From DAOUKH01 sp034421515 (GTDB lineage Bacteria > Chloroflexota > Dehalococcoidia > SHYB01), in NCBI GenBank assembly GCA_034421515.1, contig DAOUKH010000087.1:1-14737 (forward strand): a stretch of 14,737 bases of DNA, given 5' to 3'. The position numbers and the translations under genes are program-made. This document shows positions 7,064 to 14,043 of this stretch, in pieces (positions within the stretch are counted from its first letter, which is position 1; every line of letters begins with the position of its first letter). The notes beneath the pieces were generated by a model that worked only from the letters and a program-made list of their open reading frames with translations, did not search any database and was not told where the DNA came from.

Positions 7064-8057
7064 CGTGGTCAATCCGGTCGAGGTCCTTGATGGCGGGGGT
7101 CTTGCCGGTGCTTTCGGCGAGCCGCGCGCCACGCACGATAGCCTCCGCGACGAGCTTGGCCGCGACCGCGCCGATGCCGGTCACGTCGCTGCGGCGGCCG
7201 CGCCCGCGGCGTGAGCCGTCGGCGTTTTCGCCGGTGGCGAGGGCGAAAACGACGTCGCCGTCCGACATGGTGTGCGCCGGACGCACCGCCATGGCCACGC
7301 CGTCCTGCGCCATGAGGGCGACGCGGTTGACCTCCGCCTTGTTGAGCGCGGCGTTGGTGGCGACGACGCCGATGGTGGTGTTCTCGCCCGCGGTCTTCTT
7401 CGTCCGGCCTTTGCGCAGCTCTTCGATGGTGTCGGCGAACCCGGCGTCCTCCTCGTCGCGAGGGCCGGCGATGACGTTCCCCTCCTCGTCGACGACCTCG
7501 CCGAAGGCGTTGACCGCCATGAGTGCGCCGACGACCGTGCCGTCGCCCATCACCGCCGAGGCGCTTCCCAGACCGCCCTTGACGGCGGAGTTGCGGCCGC
7601 GGGCCTTGCCCACGCTCGCGCCCGTTCCCGCGCCCACGGAGCCCTGCTCGACCGGCCCTCGGTCGGCATCGACGCAAGCCTCGTAGCCGTGCTCGGCCTG
7701 GGGCCGGACGCGCCCGTCGCCGACGCCGAGGTCGTAGAGCACCGCCCCGGCCACGATGGGGACGCGGCGGCGTCCGACGCGGAAGCCCGCGCCTCGTTCT
7801 TCGAGGAACCGGACGACGCCGGAGGCGGCGTCGAGGCCGAAGGCGCTCCCGCCGCTGAGCACGATGGCCTGCGCCTCTTGGACGAGGGCGCCGGGGCGGA
7901 GGAGGTCGGTCTCGCGGGTGCCGGGGGCCGCGCCGCGGACGTCGACGCCACCGACGGCGCCCTTGGGGGCGAGCACGACGGTGCAGCCGGTAGCGGCCCG
8001 CTTGTCGGTCCAATGCCCCACGGCAATGCCGGGGACGTCGGTGATGGCGTCATGCAT
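7053..8057 (-). CDS. P1-family (DmpA/BapA-type, S58) aminopeptidase-like protein
   Basis: A 334-residue member of the self-cleaving S58/P1 peptidase family, which includes D- and beta-aminopeptidases. It opens with the signature ITDVPGIAVGHWTD (5-18) and contains VLSGGSAFGLDAASGVVRFLEERG (66-89), GTGASVGKARG (144-154), KGGLGSAS (160-167) and GENTTIGVVATNAALNK (224-240). By analogy with family members, the chain should cut itself between Asn226 and Thr227, freeing Thr227 as the nucleophile. No signal peptide is visible, so the protein is probably cytosolic. ATG 8057 gives the family's usual N-terminus but has no clear Shine-Dalgarno sequence. The gene overlaps DUF2520 by 11 bases at its end, making it the likely first gene of the pantothenate operon. 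Substrate unknown. Confidence 0.92.
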   Translation of the reverse strand: MHDAITDVPGIAVGHWTDKRAATGCTVVLAPKGAVGGVDVRGAAPGTRETDLLRPGALVQEAQAIVLSGGSAFGLDAASGVVRFLEERGAGFRVGRRRVPIVAGAVLYDLGVGDGRVRPQAEHGYEACVDADRGPVEQGSVGAGTGASVGKARGRNSAVKGGLGSASAVMGDGTVVGALMAVNAFGEVVDEEGNVIAGPRDEEDAGFADTIEELRKGRTKKTAGENTTIGVVATNAALNKAEVNRVALMAQDGVAMAVRPAHTMSDGDVVFALATGENADGSRRGRGRRSDVTGIGAVAAKLVAEAIVRGARLAESTGKTPAIKDLDRIDHDAA

Positions 8058-8144
8058 CGCGGCGGGGGGCGCGGCCTCGGCTAGGGCTGCGGCGGAGGGA
8101 TGAGGAGAACGGCGTATCCGGGGCGCGTAGCCACCGGGCCGGTA

Positions 8145-8157
8145 GAGCCTGAGGCTC
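8145..8157 (-). repeat. Short hairpin in the pan-cluster leader
   Basis: GAGCC-TCA-GGCTC (minus strand) forms a six-base stem around a single central base in the DNA, or a 5-base stem with a 3-base loop as RNA. It lies about 90 bases before the P1 peptidase start. Confidence 0.5.
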
Positions 8158-8180
8158 CCAAGAACAGAGAAGCGCGCTCA

Positions 8181-8194
8181 GTCGAGCGCTCGAC
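8181..8194 (-). repeat. 14-base perfect palindrome in the pan-cluster leader
   Basis: GTCGAGCGCTCGAC is a perfect two-fold symmetric sequence. It may be a protein operator or an RNA pairing element. The next bases contain AGCGCGCT (8171-8178), another small palindrome. Confidence 0.5.
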
Positions 8195-8264
8195 GGGGCG
8201 GGAGTGGGGACCATGGTTCCGTCTCGGTCGTGGGGGGCGATCCAAGCGGCTCTGTATACGTTCT

Positions 8265-8310
8265 GCGCCTTCGTTCGCTGGCCGCCTTGGTGGGGTCGGC
8301 CGCGAGGCGC
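8265..8310 (-). other. Predicted 46-base stem-loop at the 5' end of the pan-cluster transcript
   Basis: On the minus strand, GCGCCT at 8310-8305 pairs with AGGCGC at 8270-8265. The inner GGCC at about 8302-8299 can pair with GGCC at about 8283-8280. The outer arm extends to GCGCCT-CG against CGAAGGCGC with one bulge. The structure begins almost exactly at the transcript start predicted from the -10 box at 8315-8320. Confidence 0.4.
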
Positions 8311-8314
8311 AAAC

Positions 8315-8344
8315 ACTATAGCAACGGCGTCAAGGCGCGGACAA
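8315..8344 (-). promoter_or_regulatory. Predicted promoter of the P1 peptidase-pan cluster
   Basis: On the minus strand, TTGTCC (8344-8339) and TATAGT (8320-8315) are separated by 18 bases. The -10 matches 5 of 6 consensus bases and the -35 matches 4 of 6. Transcription would start near 8308, giving a leader of about 250 bases. Confidence 0.4.
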
Positions 8345-8347
8345 TTG

Positions 8348-8385
8348 GGGCGGGCCCGCCCTCAGTCCCTCCCAGAGGAGGGAGG
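8348..8385 (-). terminator. Possible hairpin terminator of hpf (no U tract)
   Basis: Downstream of the hpf stop on the minus strand lie two inverted repeats. One has arms CCTCCC and GGGAGG with a six-base loop (8385-8368); the other is the perfect palindrome GGGCGGGCCCGCCC (8361-8348). Neither is followed by a T run on this strand, so an intrinsic terminator is only possible. On the plus strand the first hairpin is followed by TTT, but no plus gene feeds into it. Confidence 0.3.
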
Positions 8386-8419
8386 TTTAACGGGAGAGGG
8401 CGGAGAGGCTGGCTGCGGG

Positions 8420-8965
8420 CTACAGCGGCTCGGGTTCAATGAGGCCGTAGTCGCCGCCGGCGCGGCGGTAGACGACGTTGTGGGTGCCGGTCTCGAGGTT
8501 CAGGAACAGGAAGAAACTGTGGCCGAGGAGCTCCATCTCGTCGATAGCTTCTTCGGGCGGCATGGGCTTCATGGCGAAGCGCTTATGGCGCACGACCGAG
8601 CCCGCCGGCTCGTCGTCCATCGACAGCTCCGGCGCGAGCACTTCCGCTGCCTTGCCGCCTGAGCGGCGCTTGCTCACCCGGGTCTTGAAGCGCCGAGCCT
8701 GACGCCGCAGTGCGTCGGCCGCCGAGTCGATGGCGGTGAAGTGGTCGGTCGACCGCTCTTGGGCGCGGAGGACGACGCCGCTGCCGTTGATGGTGACCTC
8801 GACGATGCAGCGGTCGGAGGCCGATTTCGTCTTCTCGCGGCGCATCTCGACGCGCGCCGACTGCGCCTTGGGGAGGTAGCGGTCGAGCTTCCCGACCTTT
8901 AGCTCCGCGTAGTCGTGGAGACGTTCGGGAACGTGGAAGTTCTTGCCGGCGATTTGGATGTCCAA
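8420..8965 (-). CDS. hpf: Long-form ribosome hibernation promoting factor
   Basis: Long HPF binds the 30S subunit and drives 70S dimer formation into inactive 100S ribosomes in stationary phase or stress. The protein has 181 residues, the long-form size. The N-terminal RAIA domain covers about residues 1-100 (MDIQIAGKNFHVPERLHDYAELKVGKLDRYL, then CIVEVTINGSG and the basic DALRRQARRFKTRVSKRR). A linker leads to the C-terminal dimerization domain, about 125-181, with VVRHKRFAMKPMPPEEAIDEMELLGHSFFLFLN and YGLIEP. The start is TTG at 8965: AAGGA (8977-8973) lies seven bases ahead and the protein begins at the family's first strand. It appears to be a single-gene unit with its own promoter. Confidence 0.95.
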   Translation of the reverse strand: MDIQIAGKNFHVPERLHDYAELKVGKLDRYLPKAQSARVEMRREKTKSASDRCIVEVTINGSGVVLRAQERSTDHFTAIDSAADALRRQARRFKTRVSKRRSGGKAAEVLAPELSMDDEPAGSVVRHKRFAMKPMPPEEAIDEMELLGHSFFLFLNLETGTHNVVYRRAGGDYGLIEPEPL

Positions 8966-8972
8966 AGGGCGG

Positions 8973-8977
8973 TCCTT
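8973..8977 (-). promoter_or_regulatory. Ribosome binding site that sets the hpf TTG start
   Basis: AAGGA on the minus strand lies seven bases before TTG 8965. It supports this rare start codon. Confidence 0.6.
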
Positions 8978-8998
8978 GGTGTGTTGGGGTGAAGGTAA

Positions 8999-9027
8999 AT
9001 CGTACCCCGGCGCCGGTTAGCGGGCAA
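8999..9027 (-). promoter_or_regulatory. Predicted promoter of hpf
   Basis: On the minus strand, TTGCCC (9027-9022), a 17-base spacer and TACGAT (9004-8999) fit a sigma70-type promoter, each box matching 4 of 6 bases. The leader would be about 27 bases and contains the ribosome site. Confidence 0.4.
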
Positions 9028-9047
9028 GGGATGGGGCCGCCGGCAGG

Positions 9048-9731
9048 CTAGGCGCCGGGGCCCGGCTCGCGGGCGAAGGTGAGCGCCGCGACGTGGGCCG
9101 CTCCGGCGTCGGCCAGTGCTTCGGCGCAGGCGGCGAGCGTCGAGCCCGTGGTGCAGACGTCGTCGATGAGGAGCACGTGGGCGTTGTCGGCTTCGGGCGC
9201 GGCTTGGAAGGCCCCGCGCACTGCGGCGGTCCGGTCTTCGACCGACCTCGCCTGCGCCTGCGGTGGGGCGGCCGTGGTCCGGCTCAACAGGCGGGCTGCC
9301 ACGGGCGTCCCCGTCCGGCGGCCCACCTCCTTGGCCAGCAGCTCGGCCTGGTTGTAGCCGCGCTCGCGGAGGCGCGAGCGGTGCAGCGGCACCGGTACGA
9401 TCACCGTCGGGCGTTCGTCCGTTTCAGCGGCCTTGGTTAGGCGCGCCGCCATGAGCCTGCCCAAGGCTGGGGACAGGGCCGTGACGCCCTGGTATTTGAG
9501 CTGGTGCACCGCCTTACGCGCCGCTCCCTCGAAGCGGTAGACGGCGCGTGTCTCGACGCCGGCGCCGATCTCGAACGCGGAGCGCTCCGGCTCGACGGCG
9601 GAGAGGCAGGAGGCGCACATGTAGGCGCCCTCGTCGCCGCACTCGACGCACCGGGGGGTGAAGATGAGGTCGAGCACGCCGTCGCGCACCGATTCGATGC
9701 CGTGTCCGAGTCTTTGCAGGAGCGGCGTCAT
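9048..9731 (-). CDS. comF: ComF-family phosphoribosyltransferase-like protein
   Basis: A 227-residue protein with the ComF plan. An N-terminal zinc-ribbon-like pair of CxxC motifs (Cys28, Cys31, Cys39, Cys42, in CVECGDEGAYMCASC) is followed by VYRFEGAARKAVHQLKYQG (65-83), VPVPLHRSRLRERGYNQAELLAK (112-134) and the PRPP-binding loop VLLIDDVCTTGSTL (186-199). In naturally competent bacteria ComF helps take up DNA or load it for recombination, while in others (GntX/YhgH) the role is less clear. No other competence gene is in the window. ATG 9731 has a GGTGA seven bases ahead and sits just past a strong predicted promoter, so the mRNA leader would be only about 12 bases. Confidence 0.93.
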   Translation of the reverse strand: MTPLLQRLGHGIESVRDGVLDLIFTPRCVECGDEGAYMCASCLSAVEPERSAFEIGAGVETRAVYRFEGAARKAVHQLKYQGVTALSPALGRLMAARLTKAAETDERPTVIVPVPLHRSRLRERGYNQAELLAKEVGRRTGTPVAARLLSRTTAAPPQAQARSVEDRTAAVRGAFQAAPEADNAHVLLIDDVCTTGSTLAACAEALADAGAAHVAALTFAREPGPGA

Positions 9732-9739
9732 GCTAGAAT
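9713..9739 (+). promoter_or_regulatory. Predicted extended -10 promoter of the HAD gene
   Basis: TGC TAGAAT (9731-9739) is an extended -10 box matching 5 of 6 consensus bases. A weak -35, TTTGCA (9713-9718), sits 15 bases upstream. The leader to ATG 9783 would be about 37 bases. Confidence 0.4.
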
Positions 9740-9756
9740 CACCCGCGCCATTCTAG
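9733..9756. repeat. Inverted repeat in the comF/HAD divergent promoter region
   Basis: CTAGAAT (9733-9739) and ATTCTAG (9750-9756) are seven-base arms around a 10-base centre. Each arm contains the -10 box of one of the two divergent promoters, so the repeat may simply be the two boxes facing each other, or may also be an operator. Confidence 0.6.
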
Positions 9757-9778
9757 GGGCCCTCCGGGACTGCTTCAA
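9750..9778 (-). promoter_or_regulatory. Predicted promoter of comF
   Basis: On the minus strand, TTGAAG (9778-9773), exactly 17 bases, and TAGAAT (9755-9750) form the best-matching sigma70-type promoter in the window. The start codon follows within about 20 bases. Confidence 0.5.
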
Positions 9779-9782
9779 ACGC

Positions 9783-10490
9783 ATGATCAAGGCCGTCTTC
9801 TTCGACGTGTACAACACGCTGGCGCGCTTTCATCCGCCCCGCGAGGAGATCCAAATCGCCGTCGCGAAGGAGCACGGCCTCGACCTCACGCCGCGGGGCA
9901 TCGCCGAGGGCTATGCCAGGGCCGACGCCTTCATGACGCAGCAGAACGCGCGGGGGCACATCCAGCGGATGACGCCGGAGGCCCGCCTCGACTTCTTCGC
10001 CGAGTACGAGCGCCTCATCCTCGAAGGCGCGGGCGCCGACGTCCCGTTCGGCCAGGCGAAGGAGATCTGGCAGAAGGTCCGCGCCGTGCCGTCGATCCTG
10101 ACCGCCTACGACGACGTGGAGCCGGTGCTCGGCGGACTCAAGGAGCGCGGGCTGACGGTCGGGTTGATCTCGAACATCTTCCAAGACCTCGACGTCATCG
10201 CGGACAACATGGGGATCGGGCCGTACGTCGACTGCAAGATCCGGTCGAAAGACGTGGGGGTGTCGAAGCCCCACGCGCCGATCTTCGAGGCGGCCCTGCG
10301 GGCGGCGGACGTGGCGGCCGCCGAGGCCGTCCACGTAGGCGATCAGTACCACGGCGACGTCGTCGGGGCGCGCAACGTTGGGATGGGGGCGGTGCTCCTC
10401 GACCGCGAATGGCTCCATGCCAAGCACGACGATGTGCCTCGCATCCGGGGCCTAGACGAGCTGCCTCCGCTCCTGGACGCCTGGAACTAG
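9783..10490 (+). CDS. HAD-family hydrolase, haloacid-dehalogenase-like
   Basis: A 235-residue soluble HAD hydrolase. Motif I is FFDVYNTL, with nucleophile Asp8. The usual second Asp (position 10) is Tyr, as in the DxYGT motif of L-2-haloacid dehalogenases. Motif II is LISN with Ser130, motif III is VGVSKPHAPIF with Lys162, and motif IV is HVGDQYHGDVVGARNVGM with Asp187 and Asp192. A helical cap lies between about residues 15 and 105. The open frame extends further upstream to 9504, but that part lies opposite comF; ATG 9783 gives the exact family N-terminus. Phosphatase or dehalogenase activity cannot be settled from sequence. The stop codon TAG shares bases with the mfd stop on the other strand (4-base overlap). 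Confidence 0.92.
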   Translation: MIKAVFFDVYNTLARFHPPREEIQIAVAKEHGLDLTPRGIAEGYARADAFMTQQNARGHIQRMTPEARLDFFAEYERLILEGAGADVPFGQAKEIWQKVRAVPSILTAYDDVEPVLGGLKERGLTVGLISNIFQDLDVIADNMGIGPYVDCKIRSKDVGVSKPHAPIFEAALRAADVAAAEAVHVGDQYHGDVVGARNVGMGAVLLDREWLHAKHDDVPRIRGLDELPPLLDAWN

Positions 10491-13400
10491 GCTGCGGGTC
10501 CCGCCGATCCGGCCTGGGTGAGCATCCGCTCCAACACGCCGCGCCAACCCTTCCCCAGGCGCTTGATATCGAGGCGGACGCGGGTGTTGCCGACGCGCAC
10601 GCCGTCGCCGTAGGGGCGCTGGACTCCCAGAATGTTCGTCCAGGTGCGTTCGTCGCCGGCGAGGACAACCTCGCCCGACTGCTGGGCGACGCTGATCACG
10701 CCCGCTTTGGTGGCGAGGAGCTTCACCTTCAGCATGAAGAGCAGGTTCTCGGTCTCTTCGGGCAATTCGCCGTACCGGTCGCGCAGCTCGTCGGCGAGGC
10801 CGTCGACCCCGGTCGGCTCGCGGAGCGCGGTCATGCGCTGGTAGAGGGCGAGCCGGGCGGGCAGGTCGGGGACGTAGTCGTTGGGCAGGTGCGCCGGCGC
10901 GGGCAGGTCGATGGAGGCTTGGGGGCGCTTCGGCGGGGGCGGTGGCTTGCCCTCGTGGGCCGCGCGCAACTCCTCAACGGACTCGCCGAGCAGCCGGACG
11001 TAGAGGTCGAAACCCACGGCGGCGATGTGGCCGTGCTGCTCGACGCCGAGGATGTTCCCCGCGCCGCGAATCTCCAGGTCCTTCATCGCGATACGGAAGC
11101 CGGCGCCAAGCTCGGTCGCCGAGAGGATGGTCTTTAGACGGCGCTCCGCTGTCTCCTTCAGCTTCTTGTCGGGGTGGAAGAAGAAGTAGGCGTAGGCGCG
11201 GTTGGCCCCCCGGCCGACCCGGCCCCGCAGCTGGTAGAGCTGCGCCAGACCCATGCGGTCGGCGTCGTTGACGATCAGGGTGTTCACGTTGGGCATGTCG
11301 AGGCCCGACTCGATGATCGTCGTGGTGACGAGCACGTCGGCCTCGCGGCGCTGGAATGCGAGCATCACGCTTTCCAGCTGCTGCTCCGGCATTTGGCCGT
11401 GGGCGACGAGCACCCGCGCCTCGGGGACGAGCGTCCGCAGCCGTTCGGCGACGATGCCAATGTTGTAGACGCGGTTGTGGACGAGGAAGACCTGCCCGCC
11501 GCGCTCCATCTCGCGCAGCACCGCCTCGCGCATCGTGTCGCCGTCGCTCGGAGACACGTAGGTCTTGATGGGCAGGCGCTCCTCGGGCGGCGTCTCCATG
11601 ACGCTCATGTCCCGCACCCCGGCCAGCGACATGTAGAGGGTGCGGGGGATCGGCGTGGCGCTCATCGAGAGCACGTCCACTTCCTTCCGTAGCTGCTTCA
11701 AGCGCTCTTTGTGGCCGACGCCGAAGCGCTGCTCCTCGTCGATGATCACGAGGCCAAGGTTCTTGAAGGCGATGTCCTTCTGGAGCAGCCGGTGGGTGCC
11801 GATCACGATGTCCACCTCGCCCGACTGCAGTCCCGCCGCGATGGCCGCCTGCTCCTTGGCCGAGCGGAAGCGGCTCAGCATCTCGACCTTGACCGGGAAG
11901 GCGGCGAGCCGCTCGGTGAACGTCTCGAAGTGCTGGAGCGCGAGCACCGTTGTCGGCACCAGGATCGCGGCCTGCGATCCCTCCATGACGGCCTTGAAGG
12001 CCGCCCGCAGCGCGACCTCGGTCTTGCCGTAGCCGACGTCGCCGGTAATGACGCGGTCCATCGGCCTGGGGCTCTCCATGTCCTGCTTGACCTCATCGAT
12101 GGCGCGCTGCTGGTCGGGGGTCTCGACATAAGGGAAGGAGGCCTCGACCTCCTGTTGCCAGGGGGTATCAGGGCCGAAGGCGCGGCCCGAGGCCACCTCG
12201 CGGGAGGCGTAGAGGTCGAGCAGGTCGCGCGCCACCGACGCCGCCGAGGCCTTGACCCGCGCCTTCACCCGGTTCCATTCCTGCGTGCCGAGGCGGGTCA
12301 GCGACGGCGTCCGTTCTCCCGATCCGAGGTACGGCCCCACGCGGTCGATCTGGTCGACCGGCACGAGGAGCCGGTCGCGCTGGGCGTATTCCAGCACGAG
12401 GTACTCGCGCTCGCGCTCCGCCGTCTTGCGGAGCATCACGCCGGCGAACCTGCCGATGCCGTGGTCGATGTGGACGACGTAGTCGCCCGGGCTCAGCTCG
12501 GAGAGGAAGGACTGACGGTGCGCCGCGCGCTTCCGCCGGTAGCGCCGCTGCTTGGAGAGGCCGAAGATCTCGGCGTCGGTCAGGACGACCGTCCCCTCGG
12601 CGTCGAGCGCCCACCCTTCGGCGAGCGAGCCGTGCACGAGATTTGCCGACCCCGGCGGCGGCAGTTCGGGGAGTTCAGCCGAGGGAACGGCGGCGATACC
12701 TGCTTCCTCCAGAAGCTCGCTGAGGCGCGGCGCCTGTTGGCTGACCAGCACGATGCGGCGCCCCTCGGCGCGCATGCCCGGCATGTCGTCGATGAGCGCC
12801 CGCGTCCGGCCCGAATAGCTCGCCGGCGGCGTGAACGGCCACGCGGCGTCTTCGGCGCCGAACGGCTCGAAGGTGAACGCGGCTCCGCGCTGTGCCGACG
12901 TCCCCATCTCGTCGAGCGAAACGTACGGTGGCGACAGGTCGTCGGGGAGCTCGCCGCGGGCGGCCAGGCGTTCCCGAAGCTCGACGGCTTGGGCGTGGAC
13001 TTCGTCGAGGGCGTCGCGGAGACGGCGAGGGTTGTCGAGCACGACGATGCCGCCCTCGGGCAGGTGCGCCGTGGCCGGGCGCCGCGCCGCCAGACCACGG
13101 TAGAAGTCCTGCTCGTCGAACGGCTCGCCGGCGGCGACCTTCTCCAGGTCGGCCTCGACTTGCTCGCGCCAGGCGTCGTCGAGGTCCGCCGTGTCGAGGC
13201 GCGGGGGGCGGTCGTCTTCAGGCAGAAGCTCCGTGGCGGGGGTGATAGTGACCGATTCGACCGCGTCGAGCGAGCGCTGCGACTCCGGGTCGAAGAAGCG
13301 GATGGCGTCGATGGTGTCGCCGAAGAGGTCGATCCGCACGGGACGCTCCGACGACGGCGGGAAGATGTCGAGGATGCCGCCGCGGCGGCTGACGTCGCCC

Positions 13401-13936
13401 GGAATTTCCGCCGCCGGCTCGACGCGGTAGCCCATGCGGGTCCAGCGGCGCAGCGCGCCCATGGGGTCGAGCGCGCCGCCCCGGCGGACCGTGTGCGACA
13501 GCTCGGCCATGCGCTTGGGATCGAGGGTCTTCGACGCGAAGGCGTAGGCCGAGCCGACAATCAGCGGGGGGATGGCGCCGTTCCGCGATTCACCGGCGGG
13601 GTTTAGCGTCCACAGGGCCGCCAAGCGCTGGGAGACGGTGCTGCGGTCGGAGGCGAGGCGCTCGTAGGGGGTGGAGTCGAGCTCGGGGAGCACGTAGGCA
13701 GGGGCGTCCTCGCCGGCGTAGGCGAGGGTCTGCTCGTGGAGGAACCGGGCCGTCTCCGCCCGGGCCACGATGACGACCATCGGACGCCGCAGGCGGCGCC
13801 AGAGCGCGGCGAGCAGCAGGGGCTTGGCCCCGTCGATGAGGCCCGCGGAGGCCTCTTCCCCGGCCGCCAGCCGCTTGGCGAGGCCGTCGAAGCCGGGAGC
13901 GGCCTCCGCCAGCTCAAGCAGTCCCTGTAGCGCCAT
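10487..13936 (-). CDS. mfd: Transcription-repair coupling factor
   Basis: Mfd removes RNA polymerase stalled at DNA damage and recruits UvrA. The product has 1149 residues, full length. From the N-terminus come the UvrB-like domain (about 1-240, with SSERPVRIDLFGDTIDAIRFFDPESQRS at 195-222), the polymerase-interacting CarD-like domain (LSPGDYVVHIDHGIGRFAG at 481-499, to about 540), and the RecG-like motor. The motor has Walker A TGDVGYGKTE (631-640), DEEQ (733-736), SATPIPRTLYMSLAGVRDMS (759-778) and LRGRVGRG (903-910). The C-terminal autoinhibitory domain begins near 1015. ATG 13936 is chosen: AAGGAG is three bases ahead and the family N-terminus follows. A TTG upstream at 13966 would add ten atypical residues. 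All key motifs are intact. Confidence 0.98.
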   Translation of the reverse strand: MALQGLLELAEAAPGFDGLAKRLAAGEEASAGLIDGAKPLLLAALWRRLRRPMVVIVARAETARFLHEQTLAYAGEDAPAYVLPELDSTPYERLASDRSTVSQRLAALWTLNPAGESRNGAIPPLIVGSAYAFASKTLDPKRMAELSHTVRRGGALDPMGALRRWTRMGYRVEPAAEIPGDVSRRGGILDIFPPSSERPVRIDLFGDTIDAIRFFDPESQRSLDAVESVTITPATELLPEDDRPPRLDTADLDDAWREQVEADLEKVAAGEPFDEQDFYRGLAARRPATAHLPEGGIVVLDNPRRLRDALDEVHAQAVELRERLAARGELPDDLSPPYVSLDEMGTSAQRGAAFTFEPFGAEDAAWPFTPPASYSGRTRALIDDMPGMRAEGRRIVLVSQQAPRLSELLEEAGIAAVPSAELPELPPPGSANLVHGSLAEGWALDAEGTVVLTDAEIFGLSKQRRYRRKRAAHRQSFLSELSPGDYVVHIDHGIGRFAGVMLRKTAEREREYLVLEYAQRDRLLVPVDQIDRVGPYLGSGERTPSLTRLGTQEWNRVKARVKASAASVARDLLDLYASREVASGRAFGPDTPWQQEVEASFPYVETPDQQRAIDEVKQDMESPRPMDRVITGDVGYGKTEVALRAAFKAVMEGSQAAILVPTTVLALQHFETFTERLAAFPVKVEMLSRFRSAKEQAAIAAGLQSGEVDIVIGTHRLLQKDIAFKNLGLVIIDEEQRFGVGHKERLKQLRKEVDVLSMSATPIPRTLYMSLAGVRDMSVMETPPEERLPIKTYVSPSDGDTMREAVLREMERGGQVFLVHNRVYNIGIVAERLRTLVPEARVLVAHGQMPEQQLESVMLAFQRREADVLVTTTIIESGLDMPNVNTLIVNDADRMGLAQLYQLRGRVGRGANRAYAYFFFHPDKKLKETAERRLKTILSATELGAGFRIAMKDLEIRGAGNILGVEQHGHIAAVGFDLYVRLLGESVEELRAAHEGKPPPPPKRPQASIDLPAPAHLPNDYVPDLPARLALYQRMTALREPTGVDGLADELRDRYGELPEETENLLFMLKVKLLATKAGVISVAQQSGEVVLAGDERTWTNILGVQRPYGDGVRVGNTRVRLDIKRLGKGWRGVLERMLTQAGSAGPAA

Positions 13937-14005
13937 CTGCTCCTTCCGCCCCTTTGGGCACACCAAAGCAGGGCTAGACGCCTTGCGGCTAGCCCTCGCC
14001 GCCCC

Positions 14006-14033
14006 ATTCTAGCAGCGGCGCGTCGATTTTCGA
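14006..14033 (-). promoter_or_regulatory. Predicted promoter of mfd
   Basis: On the minus strand, TCGAAA (14033-14028), 16 bases, then TGC TAGAAT with the -10 at 14011-14006. The extended -10 is identical to the one before the HAD gene. The leader to ATG 13936 is about 60-65 bases. Confidence 0.45.
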
Positions 14034-14034
14034 C
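14022..14034. repeat. Inverted repeat between the mfd and proB promoters
   Basis: GTCGA and TCGAC are five-base arms around TTT. The element lies between the two divergent -10 boxes and covers the -35 region of mfd, where a regulator could act. It is short, so chance is possible. Confidence 0.35.
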
Positions 14035-14043
14035 AGCGGCGGG

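Larger units (their letters stand above)
8058..8419 (-). other. Non-coding interval between hpf and the P1 peptidase gene
   Basis: This is the longest gene-free stretch in the window. Read on the minus strand from 8419, it holds two GC-rich inverted repeats that may end the hpf transcript, then a predicted promoter near 8315-8344, then a leader of about 250 bases rich in inverted repeats. I see no convincing coding frame, tRNA, SRP RNA, RNase P or tmRNA signature. Confidence 0.6.

Noticed and set aside
7069..8013. A 314-codon Arg-rich frame on the minus strand overlapping the P1 peptidase
   Set aside because: Extreme Arg and Gly content and out of frame with a well-supported peptidase; a frame shadow.
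8050..8213. A 54-codon frame (starts MVPTPAPSSARLS) in the leader before the P1 peptidase, a possible leader peptide
   Set aside because: No ribosome site, Ser/Arg/Pro-rich composition typical of random GC-rich sequence, and it overlaps the peptidase start. It could still be an upstream open frame, but nothing supports it.
8348..8385. A confident intrinsic terminator after hpf
   Set aside because: The stems are good, but no T run follows on the minus strand. It is listed only at low confidence.
9504..9782. An N-terminal extension of the HAD protein
   Set aside because: It is antisense to comF, and HAD motif I sits at the expected distance from ATG 9783.
11711..13606. A 631-codon open frame on the plus strand opposite mfd
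   Set aside because: It lies wholly antisense to a full-length Mfd with all motifs, and its product is low-complexity (Asp, Gly, Val, Leu, Arg rich). It is a by-product of GC bias at third codon positions.
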